The position numbers were made by a program, and so were the translations under genes. The notes below the pieces were generated by a model. That model was given only the letters and a program-made list of their open reading frames with translations, made no database searches and was not told the origin of the DNA. 64,000 nt of DNA from Liolophura sinensis (taxonomy: Eukaryota > Mollusca > Polyplacophora > Chitonida > Chitonidae). Shown one piece after another: positions 38,901-51,720 of this stretch (position 1 is the first letter of the stretch; every line of letters begins with the position of its first letter). The stretch lies in assembly GCF_032854445.1 (NCBI RefSeq), contig NC_088302.1:14379338-14443337 (forward strand), in the 5' to 3' direction.

Positions 38901-40246
38901 TGTATTCAGCAATGATGCGGTGAACAATGATTGCATTTTGATGCGTGTGGTCTATCACCTTTAAACAATGTGCAGCAGTGGTGCGTTGCTGCGATGGTAC
39001 CAAAAACCGCCTGTTGAACGTTCTGTTTTCACCTCAACGTGTCTCCCTTTATGAATGATTTGCGCATCCACGGTAGCATGATCGCGTGGCGAAAGCATCT
39101 TGGTAGGAAATGTCGCATTTTTCATGGCTATGTACTGTGTCTTCCCGCGGCGCCAGCCAGGTTTCTTTCGCTACGTCGCCATTTCAAAAGTAGACTGCAA
39201 ATCCATACAATCTTAGAATAAATCGTACATGGAACTTTAATAAATGTAATAAATTGAATATTTTGGCAGTGTTGGAGGATCAAAAGCCTGTAACATTCAA
39301 CAGAATGCTCATTCTTGTAACCTAACGCTGTTTTATGTGAAATTAACAGTTTTGGGCTTTGTGTTCCATTAACATTAAGCTACAATTAATAATCATTAGG
39401 CGGCGTACAATTTTAAAATGTTGTCACTTGCTGTATCATTTCGACATCTGGAAAGTATCTACATTGTCAATCCAACGTTTGCGTTTTTTTTCCTTTTGAA
39501 AAGTATGAATTTTTGATGCTGTACAATGCATCATTTTGTGAACAGACTTTGAACTGTTTCGGTTTTCCATTAGAGCAAGCTTTTGCTGAATGTAACAGGT
39601 GAAGATAAGAAAGTCTGATTAAGTCGATATTTCTGCCTGCGCCTCATTAGCTTCCTTTGTAGTGGACGATGTATGGCTATACAGGCAGCGTCTACCTGTA
39701 CCATTGTAGTTCTTCTATTATCGACGAATTGGTCAGGCGTTCCCTGTAATACCGCGTGTAAAATCAGTAAAGTGGAAGAGCAAAGAGAAATTAAATACCT
39801 GGGATACTGCACAGGCTATGGGAACGATACGCTAAGATCATTGTGACAGACGAGGTATACCGCTATTGGGTATATTCTAACGCTTAAGAAATGGCTCACA
39901 AATAGAAGAAGGAAAAGTGTTTCACCATTCGGCGCATAACGACAATTTTCTGCTTGAAACCATCTGTAAATTGGCCTCTTTATTGTAATGGATATTTTTC
40001 ACATAAACTCACTCGGTTGCACATACTGTTGCCTGACATAAATTGCCCTATTAATATGTTTTGCCCGGATATTTTTGAGATATATTTTTTGTCATGAAAA
40101 AGTTCTGTGTTTAGAAGATAGCCTAGCTCTGATATACGTTAATGGAGCATCCAAATTTACCGCCATATCTGATGGGCTGTGGAGTAGCTTGCAGTGGTTG
40201 TTTTCCCAGGATGTCATATCTCCTTCAAGCGTGTTTTGTGACATTG

Positions 40247-40315
40247 CGATTAATTTATTTGATTGTTGTTTAATGCAATATTCGAGAATTTTTTACTCAT
40301 ACGATGGAGGACGAT
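40247..40315 (-). mobile_element. Family 1 SINE tail remnant
   Basis: The plus strand TTTATTTGATTGTTGTTTAA ... ATATTCGAGAATTTTTTACT ... ACGATGG is a decayed reverse-complement SINE tail. Confidence 0.6.
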
Positions 40316-40509
40316 TTTGAGGGTATATAAGAAAAAAAAATGCCAGGAGTCGAACTTTGGCAAGAAACTGGCGAACTTGCCTGTGCCTATGAAACAGCGA
40401 TTTTCAGCTGCAGACTTAGCTGTGGTGTATACCGTATTGGTGGACGGCAAGTGATCTGCACTGAACATCGTTTAAGACCAACTCAGGGTCACACACCAGA
40501 GTTCAAGAC

Positions 40510-40700
40510 GCGACCCCACTGGTTGTACGCAGCTGGTCCCAGTCACTGATGGCCATGCGACTGAAAGGTTCACCGGCTTACACGTTACGACTGGTCTACA
40601 CTTAAGACGCATCGTTATGTGCATGATACTTCATTAACGAGCTCTTAGAACGTAACGCAACAGTCGATTTGAGTCTGGAGGTCTCGTGTATGCTGAGCTT
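40510..40700. mobile_element. Fragment related to the 51.3-51.7 kb foldback elements
   Basis: Shared motifs are CTTAAGACGC, a CACTGATGGCCATGCGAC stretch like CGCCGATGACCACACGAC at 51.6 kb, and GGTCTCGTGTATGCTGAG like GACCTCGTGTATGTTGAG. Similarity is patchy and was found by eye. Confidence 0.35.
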
Positions 40701-43700
40701 TACAGACAATGTAGACTGCATATTTCCACCAAAACCTCAAGAATATTGGAGGCGGGGAATTCCCGAGGCCAAGGTTGGAAAAATATTTCGTTTACATGCT
40801 GTTCGACTAATTTATGGTATTTTGAACATTCTTTCATCGTCGAAACGTCGCATGCAGTAAGTATGTGTGAAGAACTTGCCACATGTGATCCGTCAAAGTC
40901 TTCGGGTATTTCTTGGGAGGAAGATTTTCTGCTTTCGAACAATTCTCAGTATGTAGTAGATTTGAAAAGGACGAGTTTTACCACTGTTCTGAATACATAT
41001 ATAGTCACATATCTCAAATGAAAGCGGACCTTACGGACAACCGTGCAAAGACGCAGAATTAATAAATTATGAATCTTAATGACCAATTAGCCCAAACTGT
41101 AACGCCGTGTAGATCTCGTTCGATATCTAGCTAATTATATTTACAGGCTGGGTGTCCCGGACTCATCGTTCATTAAAAGTGTATGGTGGAGTACAGGCGA
41201 AAGAGCATTACCGCTAGCAGGCAAAGTAATTGGTAGCCGGTGTGCTCAGTGTGTCGGGATTCAAACCTCCGTACATCAGGATTCAAGATTTAGACTGACG
41301 CACAGCAGCGATGGCTATAAACTGCTCACAGCGAAGAAACTATGACACCTGAAACATACATAGTTGGTACGGGTAGTAAATGGAATTACAATACACACTG
41401 GGGAACAGAATAAAGTAATGAAGAATAACAGATACAAGGAATTGTTTTGGTTGAAATGAAAATACAACTGAAACGGATCATACAGCCTGCTTTACTAAAA
41501 CGATTATTGCAAATTGACACGTTAACAGTGACGTGTATAAGTGGTACACTCATTGTTTAAAACGGATGCACATGTAATTATGAGTGTGGTATATAACTTA
41601 CACTATTTTTGTACTGCTGGAACACAAAATTATATGGATGTGCATTTTTTCCACAATAGGGTGTGCCACTTGTACACAGTTGCAAGAACAAGCCTTTACG
41701 GCGGACCTGTTTATGTCCAAAATATTCAGATAAACTAAAAACGAATCTTGAGATTTATACCTAAAACAAGTATGTGTGGTCAAGAACAAGCGTCGAGTTA
41801 GCATGGACTTCCTGTACAAGAGCAAACCATTGTCCTTCTGTAGCCGGCGTGTGTAATTATCCGAGTGTAGCATTTTTGAGCGAACGGTTCCAGGGAAGAC
41901 GATGCTTTGAGGAGAATTAGCGAAGCAGTATGTGTTATTTAAGGTTCCACGTCCCCACGGGCTATTCATTATGACCATGTCTGCGTCGGCAGCTTCTCAC
42001 GGCATCACCTTATCAACGGCATTAGCTCTGAGATCGGCTTGTTATGTTCCAAACTTCGTCTCTACATTTGCCGCTGAGAACCGTTACATTCGCTCAACTG
42101 GAAATGGCTAGTTTCGGCTGTTCCGTCATCTAGATGAACATGAAAACAAGGTTTTTTTTAAATCTGCAGTAATTATGACTGTAAGTCACATTGTTCTTAC
42201 ATCGTACAGTCATCGTAAAATACGGCAAGATCACCATTAGCACAGAAGTACGTGTAATTAGTGCTCAGACCCGAACAAAATGTAAACTCCGATAGCCGCC
42301 ATTTCGAATCGCGTGACTTGATTGCTGGGCTTAACGGCTGCTCTTTTCAGAAGTAGCCTCATTTTCTTTTTCTCACAATAGTTGTTATTTTTTTCTTCTG
42401 TTTAATATTAAACATATAATTAAACTTATGATTAGAGTCATGTCTAACCGTATTTAGGGTATACATTTCCGTAGTACAATCCACAAATCTCGCGAGTTCA
42501 TCATTATCTGGCTTCTGCCGAGTTTAGCTGAATCAAGCCAAGCAATACTGTGTGCCAGCGAATGCTAAGATTATGGTTCCTTTATTGAGATAATTACCGG
42601 ATCTGAAGTTAGAACAACTTCGAGATCAAGTTAAGTCTGTTTTGTGGTGAACAGTTTTGTCACCATGAGGAAAGCACAGGATCGAGTTCCAGGTTAATGA
42701 ATATAAGGGTGCAAGGGCGTCTTCCACAAATTCAGTACTGGCTTAAAAGAAAGGACAGTACCAGACCAAATGTTTTTGTGCAAGACTTGTGGCTTCCTAG
42801 TGGACAGGCCTTAAACATGGCAGATTTTTCAAATGTGTAAATGTTCATTCATGGACATGCCTGTTATATGTCTTACGGAGGCTGTCATAAGAGGTTTTTA
42901 ATAGTAGTTCATGGATCTTACGACATAACTTTTACCAAATGTACCCATTTTTAAGTCAAAAATGAAGATGTGGTCCTATAGTTTAGTTTCGAACACACGG
43001 AGTTGTATAGGACACAGAATAAGATTTATGTGAAGAAATAATTAACACTATTACAAATCCTTAGGAAAATAATGAGCGGTGCTCTATAATGGATACTTAG
43101 ATTTTCATTTAAGTCAAAAATGTCTTTCTGGAATTGGTCCCAGGCATGTAGTTTTGAATGTTAAGCTGGAAAAAATGAAACAGATCTTAGATCTGTAACA
43201 GTATATACATGTACATGTACACGTGCCATACATCGATAAGTTCATTATAACAACCATAACTACGTACGTGTTTGTCATCCGTTGCTCCGGTTTTTACAGT
43301 CAACTTACAGTCTGCGATAAGTTTGTGGAACGGGATCCTGATCCCAAGTTTCGTCTAGCGCTGTCTATCGTACACGGGTAAACATGTCTCTAGCCATTCC
43401 GAATATCACTCCTCAAATTTCGTCCAAAGTTGTTTATTGTGCACTTTGTTCAAAATGTCTCTGAAAATCACACTTTTTAACCTCTACTGTGTAATAAATT
43501 GCTATGAACCTCATCTGATTTGTTTGACCTAATTCTGCTGGTGAAGACGGGGAAGGGGAGGGGGGGGGGCGTGTAAGCATTTACATGGACAGTTGTAGAA
43601 CAAAAACGCTGGCTAAGGTAAACTGAACCTGAACAAAATGGTGAATTTCACTGGTTACGTGTGACCATTTTCCAAGTATCACAATGATCAGATTTTACAA

Positions 43701-46700
43701 GGACTTCACAAGGCTGATACGCGGGCAAATCAAATGTACTGCTCGATACTTTTATCTTCATTCTTCCAGAATATATATATATGAGGGCCATATAAGAGTG
43801 AGATTTTCGAACATGGCTTTATTTGTAAGTGGATAGCGTGCGGAAAAGCTAATGGTACAAAGGAGATATGCGCCTTGTCATCCAGTCTCTTTACTACTAG
43901 CTGGTAACTGATGTGAAATAAAACTTGACACATTTACTGAAGTCGAGCTCAAGATATCGTATCTAGGTCACTCCGGCACTGTACTCAGTGGGATTGTGGA
44001 ATTATTATTTACACACCGCTTCCTTTATTCATGGAATTTTCCCAAAGACATGCATGAGCTAAAATTTGATAAGCCCCATTTCAATGGAATGTTTTTTTAT
44101 TGTATTTTTTTTTTGTGGATAATCCAAATAATCGAGGCTGTATTTGCTACCTTTTTTGATTTCTCTTACGTTAATTTCCTATGTGAAAATATAAAATGGT
44201 TTAGCTTAACATTTTCTTGACTATTAAACAATAAGGGTAAAATTTAATATTGCTGTCTTCAAGCACAAGATAAACCAAGACGGCATGTGGTTAACATATG
44301 TCTTGTGTTTAACCATCTCCCAAGCGGCGAACGCAGGATCTTTTTCGCATACAGCATCTGAGAAATAAGCTGTGCTTGCTGTTGTTACTTTATGTATAGT
44401 TTGTCATTTTCTGTGAACTCCAGACTTTATACTGTCTCACGATACCCTGTGTCTAGCGGATAGCCTGGTAGCCCTAACGTTAGAAATGCACATACACCCA
44501 CATAAGCGAAGCGGAAAAGCTGTAAGACGGTCTGAATTCCGCAGCATGCTCCATCATTTTGTGTTGTTGTTGTTGAATTTAAAAGTTTCTTCACCACCGT
44601 ATTTATGAAAATGTTTACTAAACTCTGTGAACAGGGTAGTCATCTCCAGTGAGATTAACAATGCCTTTACAAGTACTGCAAAAACACGTTTGGTAGAAGT
44701 TTGGAGCTCTTTTCTTTCCTCAACTTTTTTACGTTTTTACCTTCATTCATGATTTCTTTCTTTTTACTTATTGTAGTGATGAGAATGTCCTCATATAATA
44801 TAAAATGTTTTATTTTTTTATGTCTATTTCTTATTTTCTTGTTGTATTTTTGGAGTTGTTCTAATGCGGTGTTTGCGTTATTATTTTAATCGCACACATC
44901 TTTGATGCCATGCCGAGCTAAGTAACGAATTCCACAAAGTGACAGATAAATACATCGTCAATGACAGAAACTGTGATCAGTTTCTCCAGCTGCATCGTAG
45001 TTGAAGCTAAACACGTCACGCACAGCTGTCTGAATCAGTTAAACTTGTCACGTGTCTATGCCGATAACGAATAAGTGGCAAGTCGCGAAGCGAAATAGAG
45101 TCATTACTTCAACCGTGATGTTGCAACTAGACACAATTTCTTATTGCACCCATGTTTAACGGGGCACTAAATATCGAATCAAATCGATCCATTTAAAAAT
45201 GTGTCTTGTTCAGAAGGCAACGCGAGAAGAGTTTTACAGCGGTTTAATGGCCCATCGTTCATTGCGTCCTCTATATAATGATGATAGCCCGCGTAGAGCC
45301 GTAATGATAATAGATACTTAACCAAAGCACAAATGTGTCCTGAACTGAAATTTGAAGATGACATCACGTTTTTCACTACTTTCCTCACTTTATTTAATGG
45401 TTATTTGTTGTCTTTCCTGAGTAATTCTATGTGCTAACAATAATGTATATGTTTACGTTTATGTAATGGTTTTTCACATTTGCAATTGCCACGTAGTCAC
45501 ACTTCATGGATTCTTATTTAATAAGGAATAAAACACTGAAGTCCTTTTTTTGGCTCCAATGCAAAATGTTTTCATTGTTAATAGCACATTAGTGTTCACT
45601 GCGCTGGCGACTGAAGTATTTTGGGAATTCGTCTTCTGATTATTGATTCAGAATATCTACGTTGGATGACGACTGGCATACGAGTGTCTGTTTCGGCGCT
45701 CAGATTTCAAACCTGTGAGTACTGTTGTGCCGACCAGTTTTCATGAGTAATTGCATGTTTTTAACAATTATTTTGATCTGTACGCTCACATTACAAAGTG
45801 AGCGAGCGCTGTGAGGAGTATTTTGTAGTTGACGTCTTTTCGCGCGCATGTGAACACAACATGGTTCTTCTCTTTAGTATCCTAATCGCTTAATCCATAT
45901 CCTATGAAACCTATCTGACATTGAAGTTTATTGTATCTCTGCATTGTCGTTTTAACCTTGCGGGGAACTGTTCTCTCTATTAATCAGCGGTTCCAAAATG
46001 TATATTATTTGTACATTGCTTCGGTAGATCATGTCGCACAGACGAGACCATTGCTTTGGTAGATCATTTCACACAGACAAGGGCATTGCCTTCTAACCAC
46101 TACAATAGTTGTCATAAACTGATGGAATAAGACGTTGACTGAAGCATAACGTCAGCGGCTTTACTACATACACTGGTTATAAGGGATTAGATAGTATTTA
46201 TCATCGTGCATGTCATCGTTGTTTTGGTTTAACTGGCCTCTTTAGGTGGTTTGCGTTTACAGACAGCACATATTAAAGTTATCTTACATTGGTAATATGT
46301 ATTTACAGAGTGACAAATATTTTGTGAGAATAGGGAACTCGCAAAACTCCTCCCCGCGTGTAGTGAAATGGTCCAAAGCTACGAACTCTTTTGTTTTTTC
46401 CTTTATTCTGTCACAGTTATCAGTGTATGTGTGCTCCAAAAAGCTACGTATTACACAAGCACTGCAGCGTCACAGCAGAAAACGATGTGTTCTGTGTAGC
46501 CCGTCAGCAAATTTCAGTACAAAAATTAGGATAGAAACATAACTGCTAAACAGAGGTCGTTGAAATGAGATTGTTTTACAGGATTGTTATCTTGTGTAAT
46601 ATATATTTTATATAAAAAAAAATATATTTTTTATTACACTTTAAATATCACACGGTAGAGTATACATTCACCTTTTTCAAACATGTGGATATAGAAATGA

Positions 46701-48062
46701 TATACAGCATTGCATACTTAAATTTTTAATGGCGTAAAAATTATTCTCAATGTTCTTCATATCATGAAAACGATAAACCCACTTGGCCAGTAATAATAAT
46801 GCTGGAACCTCAAAGATCAAAGCCCCATTTTGTAGGCACGTGTTTAAATAATTGTTACCTTCCATTGATCTACATCGACTCCATCTGTACTGAACAGACT
46901 GCATAGCACAGCCACCAGTTGTCCACAAGACGTGTAACCTTTGTCAGCAAATCGCCTTGGTCACACCAGATCGATCCGACTCGTCTATGACGAGGTATCA
47001 AAGACCGGATCGACTTTACCCAACCTTTAACATACATTCTCATCACGCTCTCATTTCTTCACGCTTTCCTGTTAATTGTTTTCGTGTACTTGACGGCCCA
47101 TCCACGATAGCCAGGGCGGCAAAGAAAAGTTCCCTGATGGTATCTATTCTTGACAAAGGCCCACTGGAAACGATAATTCCAAGTCAGTGGTTTTTAAGCT
47201 AGAATTCTGTCTCGTGCAAAATAGTGTTCGTTTGATGTCAACATTTTATGTCCTACCATTAATGTACAACGTAACATACAGAATACGTGCTGCTACGACA
47301 AATTACTACGTTTGTCTTAAAATCCAAGTGTTATTTGAAATGCACGTGTTGTTTTTTTTTTATCTTAGCAGTACAGTTTTGCTTCTTAGAAACATGGAAT
47401 ACATCCTAGGAAGATATGTCACGAGACAGGAACGGTTTAAAAGGATTGATTGACAAGCTATCACTTAGCTGTGTTTAATTTTATTATTCAAATGAAAATG
47501 TAGAATGAGGGTATATGCCCATATCTCCGAACCAGTATTCTGGTTTGGTAGCGGTATTCTAACAGACAAAGTCATTTCTGTCTTCGACAGTGAAACATTA
47601 TGGCCGGTTCACAAAATTCATAGTATCATATGTATTAATATTATAACTGCGGATATTGTGAATGCTGTATACCTCCGTTGATGTACTTAAAACTGGGTAA
47701 GTACCTTGGAGCTCGATAACTTCCCGATGGATTGATATGATGATTGATACATCCATTGATTCATTTGTAAATAGAATGATTTACTGATTGATTTACAGCT
47801 TGTTAATTCGTATAGTCCGAGAAAGAACGATGAATGTGACCAGTTGTATCACGTTAGTCCCGCGAAGATACAAACCTCTCATTGCAATCATTGTCCACGT
47901 CAGAGGATCTACTTGATAGTTTTCGTCAAGTCATCATAGCACTGACAACCTTGGATTTCTGTACTTTCCTAAATTAGCTGAAATCATAAATTTTGAATTT
48001 GCCCAACGAATAACCGTTATAACCACAGAATGCGTGGAACTTGGTTAGATCTTACTAATGCA

Positions 48063-48113
48063 CGGGTATAAGTGAAATATTCTTGAATACGGTGTAAAAC
48101 ACCAGTCAAATAT
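48063..48113 (+). mobile_element. Family 1 SINE tail remnant
   Basis: GGGTATAAGTGAAATATTCT then GAATACGGTGTAAAACACCA and GTCAAATA is the SINE tail alone, close to the family consensus. Confidence 0.75.
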
Positions 48114-48279
48114 ACTGAATAAAAAAGAAACTTCACATGTGCTGCTCTATGTTCCAAAAATGTACCCATATGGAACATATGGAAATGTGTTGCTAGTGGA
48201 TAAATCTGGTTTATTGACATAATGAGCGTACACTAAAAAAGTTTAGGCATTAAGATGCGCTTGGTGCATCCTCTACGGT

Positions 48280-48930
48280 CAACACTGGCATGATGGGGTT
48301 ACGTTTTGATTTTACAAAAACTAACCATCTGTATTGGAGCTTCTGCTGTACCGCATTTGCCTCCCTCTCGCACCAAGGCTCCCATCCACTGAACATCTCA
48401 AGGCACGAAAAGTCTTCTTCCCATCCCACGTTTTCGATGAGATTGCGGTCAGGTGATCTCGATGGCCATTCTAAAACGTTAATACCCGCATTTTGCAGGA
48501 AATGTGTGATGTCGTATTGTCATGTTGGAGTTGAAAGCCTGGACCATGAGCAGTCATGAGCGGCATCAGGTTAGGGTCAAGGGCCTAATCACAATATCTC
48601 ACTAGCCACGGCAGTTATGCGACACCTAAACTGTGCGTTGACATTGTGGTCTTAAAATGAGTACGCAAATGACGTGGCCGGATTTGATTGCTCTCGGCAT
48701 GTATCGTCACACGTAGCGGTCCTTACCTGTCATTTGATGCACACGTGCGGTCCTTACCTGTCATTTGATGCACACGTGCCCTCAGGTTGTGAATTGTTCG
48801 TGTGCTGAATTGTTCGTGTGCTCCATCTCATGAAACGTGCAACAGCCACAGTGGACTCGTTAGCCTGGAGCATGCCCACTGCACGTTCACATTCAACATT
48901 GTAAGGTGTGGCATTAGAATTGTTTATCTC
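48280..48930 (-). pseudogene. Tc1-like DNA transposon transposase remnant
   Basis: Read on the minus strand, the 5' part encodes ERAVGMLQANESTVAVARFM, like the helix-turn-helix of Tc1 transposases. The 3' part encodes FQLQHDN-TTSHIS (second Asp of the DDE triad context) and then, in another frame, LEWPSRSPDRNLIENVGWEE, the canonical WPSxSPDLNPIENxW motif. The centre with the first Asp is largely missing, stops and frame changes are present, and a 31-bp tandem duplication interrupts it at about 48717-48778. Terminal inverted repeats were not found. It is an inactive remnant. Confidence 0.75.
48717..48778. repeat. 31-bp tandem duplication inside the Tc1-like remnant
   Basis: CGGTCCTTACCTGTCATTTG + ATGCACACGTG occurs twice in direct succession. 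A shorter duplication (GAATTGTTCGTGTGCT) follows at about 48790-48822. Confidence 0.9.
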
Positions 48931-49119
48931 TCAAGGATTGTTAGCGTGCTTTTTTGATCACTTAGTGCTGAGCCACTTGACCTTGTGGTGCAGGATTACG
49001 TTTTTACAAAAGAACACTGCTAAATGCACCCCGCGTGGTTCACCTCAGTTGCAGTGATCGGATGCGTGAGGCTAGACATGGCCATTATGGTATTCACCCT
49101 TTGAATGGAGCATTATGAC

Positions 49120-49480
49120 GATTTCGGTGCCTAATGGTTTGAGCGTTTGCTTCGAAGTCGGGAGGCCAGAGATCAAAACCCTAGTTGGGTCATACCAAAA
49201 AAATTTAAAATTGGTACTCGCTGCTGCCTCGCTTGGCGCTCAGCACTGAGAGGTCAGAGCAAGCAAACATGATTGGTTGCCCGGTATCAGTCTAATGTGA
49301 CTGGGTAGGGTGTCATATCTAGTGTCTTCGGCATGATACTTCAGTGGTGACAGCACTATGACGGCATGGACTCGCCGTGACACAAGAAGGCACAATATAT
49401 GTACACACACTTAGTGACTTCTCGTCGTAATATGACTGAGAAGTTGTTAAGTACGACGTTAAACCCGAAAGCTTACATAT
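49120..49480 (+). mobile_element. Second SINE-like family (family 2), longest copy
   Basis: A degenerate tRNA-like head (TGGTTTGAGCGTTTG ... AGATCAAAACCC) is followed by a conserved body (TCGCTTGGCGCTCAGCACTG, GTGTCTTCGGCATGATACTT, ATGTACACACACTTAGTGAC). The tail ends TACGACGTTAAACCCGAAAG. Three other copies in the window share the body. It is distinct from family 1 in both body and tail. Confidence 0.75.
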
Positions 49481-50859
49481 GTACCCATTTTCAACATAGT
49501 TCATTTCTCTAAATGTGAAGTTTTTTTTGTTTTTTTTGTTCTGTATAAATAAATAGTTATGCTTGGTTAATATAGAATATTTCCCATGGCAAAATGTTTG
49601 TTATAGCTTTAGAATTACTTCAAGTTTGCTTTATGAACAATAGACAAGACAGATGTCACGACTGAATGTCACTTTCAAAATATTGTTTACAACTGCGATA
49701 AAAAAATTCTTTAGCAGAACACTTCGAGTGTTTCTTTACGTTTCGACTCAAATTGTTCGCGTGTAATTCATTGGAACTGATTAATAGGCCTACCGCGTGT
49801 CGTATCCAGGTTGCATCGCAATTCAAACCTTTCTCCCTCCTCTAGCTATAGACCATCGGTTGCGATCAATAACATTGCGTCTGGAACTTGCACTATTCTT
49901 ACAACCGTCATTCAAACAATGGTTGCAATGAATCGTTGAAGGCAGCCCAATCATCGTCCAAAGTACTATTATATGGCGGGAGCAATTTACTCTTTAATTA
50001 ATTAGCACTCAGAAGCCCGGGAAACTGTATAGACTACGTATTGCTGAGCAAGGCTGCCGCTGACATGTGTCAGAGTGTGGCGAAATAGACACATTGTCAA
50101 GTACAAAAGTGTGGCTTGCTGTCACCTCCAGGTGTTACGTGAAAGTGATAAGAATCTTGAGAGGTTACCAACCACTTGTTGGTCTTAGATTACGCATGCC
50201 AGTGACGTAACGTGTGGCGCAACTGTTCGAATTTGTCAGTTTGCTCTGTAGGTGGCCAAGAATGTGTGAAATATTCAGTTGTCCGTTCCCAGCACTTTGC
50301 CCCCTGGCATTCGTAATCTGCCAGATAAGTGTGCAAGGTATTAGCCGTATTCTTCAGCCAAATGTGTCCTGTAAGTATCCCCAGCCATACCTTCGCAGCT
50401 TTCGAAAAATATCCGACAATTCTTATACACTTTTACTTATTAATGAATGTAACGAAGTATTCCATTTTTACCATATTCGTGTCTCTACCACAACCTTCAT
50501 CTTTCTTTATCCAATACTGCTATTTCACATTAGATATTGTGTTACCATATAATATTTTATTCATAATCACACAGGAGTATTTCACTTCATTTAGTGTCAT
50601 TCAGTCTTGGCTAACATTCTTTTGACCTTTATTCTAAATTGAGCTGTCAAAACCGAAGAGGAAAAAAAGGTGAAAATTCGCCAGTGCTGTTCTCTTTGCG
50701 GGCGTAATTAACAAGGCAATACCAGATATGTAGGCTATGAATTGCTCAAACACAGTCCACCTAAAATTTCTTAAATAAGACTCTTAATTCACGCTTAAGG
50801 TCGCTCTGTTCAGATCATTCACCGTTACTTGGAAATTTTATCAGTCAGATCATGTTTAC

Positions 50860-50925
50860 CACCCACAGTATGCTGGCCGCCATCGTAAAAGTTACAAATA
50901 TTTGAATATGGCGGTATACGGTAAT
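50860..50925 (+). mobile_element. Family 1 SINE tail remnant, strongly decayed
   Basis: CCACCCACAGTATGCTGGCC then GCCATCGTAAAAGTTACAAA and ATGGCGGTATACGG match the body end and tail with several changes. Confidence 0.6.
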
Positions 50926-51340
50926 TTATTCATTTACGTCATCATTACGTAAATAAACGTTCAACTGTTCTGACAAAGTTTTTCCCCCCAGATATATGTA
51001 CGTCTGCATGTTAGACTTGGACTCGAAGGAAAACTGTTGGCTGCCTCTGTTTGCATGAGTCCGTCCTTGGGACGTCTATTTGGTTGACGGTTGGTATACG
51101 AATGTCTGTTTGTACGTATAGATGCGGAGATCGCAGCTATAATAGGTGTTATAGGTGACTGAAATTCACTTATATACTGATAACTATATCGTACAAATAT
51201 CCAATGTTATAATCTGCCACAGAGAAAAATTTGAACTGATAACATTCGTCTGAAGAGACAAGCCTACTTTCCTCTGAGATTTTGTATTCCAGGTAGCCCG
51301 TTCTTGTTAGGACGTGCGTTGAACGGAAGGACTGAAGTAC

Positions 51341-51720
51341 GGCATACACGAGAGCTTAAAATTCGGCATGCCTCAAAACTTAAGACGCGACTGAACTCAG
51401 CTTGGCCACTCAACTGAAGTAACGTGTATTCTGGTTCAACCTGAACCCCAATGGCCAACAGCAACTAGGACAAACTGCGAAAGACCAGTCGAGTTGAGTT
51501 TAGTGGCGCCTTAAGCTCTCGCGTACGTTGAGCTTAAGGTGCGATTCAGTTCAACACAACTGATCATACGGAGATGATTCCAGTCGCCGATGACCACACG
51601 ACAATTGAACTAAAAACATATACCGAGTCAATTTTAGTTGCGTCGTTATTTCGCACTCACCTACGACCCGAGGTCGGGTTGAGTTGAGTTGATTTAGATT
51701 TTAAGACCTCGTGTATGTTG
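51341..51720. mobile_element. Two adjacent foldback (inverted-repeat) elements
   Basis: The end CATACACGAGAGCTTAAAAT pairs with CGCCTTAAGCTCTCGCGTAC near 51510-51530. A second unit begins ACGTTGAGCTTAAGGTGCGA and pairs with GATTTTAAGACCTCGTGTAT near 51695-51715. The internal arms carry repeated GTTGAGTTGAGT-type sequence. A related fragment is at about 40510-40700 (CACTTAAGACGCATCG ... GGTCTCGTGTATGCTGAGC). The superfamily was not determined. Confidence 0.5.

Larger units (their letters stand above)
38920..48060. other. No supported gene
   Basis: AT-rich, with short open frames only. It includes a SINE tail (40.25 kb), a foldback-like fragment (40.5-40.7 kb), a GAGGGGGGGGGGCG tract at about 43560, and a 40-bp near-duplicate (GGTAGATCATNTCRCACAGAC) at about 46022 and 46058. 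Confidence 0.5.

Noticed and set aside
44701-44889. Phe/Leu-rich, membrane-like open frame
   Set aside because: T-rich DNA gives hydrophobic codons by composition. No gene structure.
46957-47202. 81-codon open frame on the plus strand
   Set aside because: No recognisable domain. Isolated, without splice or promoter support.
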